Below, one piece after another: positions 62,423 to 64,000 of a DNA stretch of 64,000 bases. The stretch is from Gloeobacter morelensis MG652769 (lineage in GTDB: Bacteria; Cyanobacteriota; Cyanobacteriia; Gloeobacterales; Gloeobacteraceae). The stretch lies in the NCBI RefSeq assembly GCF_021018745.1, contig NZ_CP063845.1:1054001-1118000 (forward strand), read 5' to 3'. The notes below the pieces were generated by a model. The model had not been told where the DNA came from. It made no database searches and worked only from the letters and a program-made list of their open reading frames with translations. A program made the translations under genes and the position numbers. How positions within the stretch are numbered: the first letter of the stretch is position 1; each line of letters begins with the position of its first letter.

Positions 62423-64000
62423 CTAGCTGTGACCCAGCTCTTCTTTGACGTTGGCTTCGATGATGTAGACCTGATCGTTGGTGAGCCCCAATTCTTCTTG
62501 CAATTCCAACAGTTGCGCCTGCTCCTCCGGGTCGATGGCCGCGTCGTTTTCGAGAAACGCCCGAAACATCAGGCCGTATTCGAGCACCGCTTCTTTATTT
62601 TGGGGCTTGGGAGTCAACAGATCGATAAGTTGCTGCGACTGCTCGGGGCTGACGCCGTAGCGCACCCGGAAGCGCTCTAACAGCATCTTCTCGGTGGTGC
62701 TCAGCTCGCCGTCTTTGACGCAGCTTTCGACCAGCTTGCGGTATTTGTCGAGGTTGCTCTCGCGGGCGGGATCGCCCGGCTGTAGAACTTCCGGGATGGG
62801 GGCGGGGATGGCTCTGGCGGGGCCGTTTGCCGCCGTGCCGGGGCGGGCTGTCCCTTCGATGTAGAGATTGTGGGTCTTGATAAAGTCTTCGACCGCCTCG
62901 GCGGCCTCCCGGTAGGCGGGGTTGTCCTCGCCCCCTTCGACCTCGGCGCGGTGAACAGCCAGCCACTGCATCAGACGGGTATAAAATTCCTGCTTCGCCG
63001 GGCGAGTGGTAGGCGCGCCGCCCTGGCGGGCCAACTCGTCGGCCAGGATGTCTTTGAAGCGGCGGTTGGTGTCGCCCAGCAGAAATTCGGTCGCACTCTG
63101 CCAGTCGCTGCCCAGCACCTCGGTTTTTTCGAGCCCCGACTGGCGGTCAAAAAAGCGCAGACGGGCTTCCTGGTAACCGGTGAGCTTGTTTTCGACCAAA
63201 TCGATCAGGCCCAGGGCGCGGCCGAGGATGGCGTTGCGGCGCACCTGCACTTCGTCCTCAGTCGAAGGCATCAGATCGCCGAAGCGGTCCTCGTCGCTGT
63301 CGGTATGCAATGGGTTGCGCTCGACGGCTTTGACCGCCCGGTAGACGCTGCGCATGCGGGCCATGCCCTCGATAAGCCTGAGCGGAAAGGCCCCCGCCTC
63401 CTGCACAAAGAAGATCCGGTGCGACTCGCCCAAAGGCCGGATGTCTTTATCGGTGATCGTGCTCGTTTTGCGGATGAAGGGCAAGATCGTCGCCGCCGCC
63501 GGATCGTCGGGTTTGTTGCCCCCCTGGATGCCCACCAGGGTCTGGCGCTTCTCGGGTTTGTCGTCCCAACCGAGGCGGGCCTGCTCCTGGGAAAAGCGCA
63601 AAAAGGGCTCCGATTTTTCGAAAGTCGTCTTGATCTGCGCCTCCTGCTGCTCGACGGTCGGGTAAGTCTCCAGAAACTTGCGCGCGGCGGAGACGCGGGC
63701 GCGCGAGCGGCCCACGAATTCGTCGAGGCTCGCATCGAGCAGACGGCCAAACAGATCCCGGGCGCGAAACGTGTCGAAGGTGTGCAGCTCGAACAGCGAC
63801 ACGTCGCTTGCTGAGAGCACCTTCTCGGAGATCAGCCCGCAGACGGCTTGCTCGCGTTCTCCCAGGGTGTTCTGGTAAATCATGCCGACGTCTTTTTCGT
63901 CGTAGAGCAGGATGCCGTTGACCGTGAGCGTGCGCGTCTCGCGCAGATAAGTATTCTCTTTGTCGGCAAACTGGGCTTCGAGGCTCTCCATCAACCGGTC
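62423..64000 (-). CDS. Probable C-terminal part of a tubulin-like (Tubulin_2-type) protein, 5' end outside the window
   Basis: Open to the window edge (526 codons and no defined start), so the N-terminus is missing. Visible features: a helical region (VEQQEAQIKTTFEKSEPFLRF), a FPLRLIEGMARMRSVYRAV segment about 215 residues into the frame, NPLHTDSDEDRFGDLMPS, then a long helical tail ending in two TerB-like helices (DPEEQAQLLELQEELGLT). The FPLRLI and LHxD blocks resemble cyanobacterial tubulin-like proteins; this assignment is tentative. It is adjacent to and probably co-transcribed with the zinc-ribbon binding protein. Confidence 0.5.
   Translation of the reverse strand, partial: DRLMESLEAQFADKENTYLRETRTLTVNGILLYDEKDVGMIYQNTLGEREQAVCGLISEKVLSASDVSLFELHTFDTFRARDLFGRLLDASLDEFVGRSRARVSAARKFLETYPTVEQQEAQIKTTFEKSEPFLRFSQEQARLGWDDKPEKRQTLVGIQGGNKPDDPAAATILPFIRKTSTITDKDIRPLGESHRIFFVQEAGAFPLRLIEGMARMRSVYRAVKAVERNPLHTDSDEDRFGDLMPSTEDEVQVRRNAILGRALGLIDLVENKLTGYQEARLRFFDRQSGLEKTEVLGSDWQSATEFLLGDTNRRFKDILADELARQGGAPTTRPAKQEFYTRLMQWLAVHRAEVEGGEDNPAYREAAEAVEDFIKTHNLYIEGTARPGTAANGPARAIPAPIPEVLQPGDPARESNLDKYRKLVESCVKDGELSTTEKMLLERFRVRYGVSPEQSQQLIDLLTPKPQNKEAVLEYGLMFRAFLENDAAIDPEEQAQLLELQEELGLTNDQVYIIEANVKEELGHS

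Overview
The window looks like a chromosomal segment of a Gloeobacter-type cyanobacterium. The support is a 52-residue high-light-inducible protein, a PsbP-like lipoprotein, a DUF3146 protein, a LabA/NYN protein, a DevBCA exporter and GC-rich coding sequence; no gene here fixes the species. Most genes are housekeeping or ordinary cyanobacterial genes: pdxJ-ispE, glyQ, tldD, holB, trpF, a long-chain prenyl diphosphate synthase and class II fructose-bisphosphate aldolase.

Layout. 1-3.0 kb: a cut-off Uma2 nuclease, an unknown protein and an ABC-F ATPase. 3.06-7.95 kb: a nest of four insertion sequences. An IS256 element carries an IS4 element, which itself carries an IS3 element, and the IS256 also carries an IS982. 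Every one of the four has intact target-site duplications. 8-12.5 kb: a secreted trypsin-like protease, a membrane-anchored DUF4041/T5orf172 protein, a small Excalibur-like protein and an IS6 remnant. 12.5-18.2 kb: a hybrid histidine kinase, then pdxJ-ispE-pseudopilin-unknown on the minus strand. 18.4-31.3 kb: mostly housekeeping genes, an RNase II/R homologue without its catalytic aspartates, the hlip gene and a second IS4 copy. 31.4-36.6 kb: PsbP-like, tRNA-Ser(CGA), a 14-residue-repeat coiled-coil protein, pip-holB and a GH13 enzyme. 36.6-41.4 kb: padR plus glycosyltransferase, divergent from devBCA, with three matching inverted repeats between them. 41.4-46.8 kb: a scarred region with a DUF433/DUF5615 pair, a duplicated devA tail, an IS1 broken by a second IS3 copy, a truncated outer-membrane gene, a shortened hydrolase and a broken HEPN/MNT pair. 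46.9-53.6 kb: a large MacB-like permease, SpoIID, trpF, prenyl synthase and aldolase. 53.6-61.1 kb: a TIGR03032 protein, a Phd/VapC module, gene fragments, and a seven-repeat FG-GAP gene split by ISL3 and IS4 elements. 61.2-64 kb: a zinc-ribbon phosphate-binding-type protein and a probable tubulin-like protein that runs off the window.

How parts work together. The strongest functional unit is padR-glycosyltransferase/devBCA, which I infer to be a regulated glycolipid synthesis and export module. The strongest evolutionary signal is IS activity. Removing the elements together with one target copy restores long reading frames exactly (563 codons for FG-GAP, about 413 for IS256), so those insertions look recent. 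The IS1 and inner ISL3 boundaries lack duplications and mark deletions or rearrangements.
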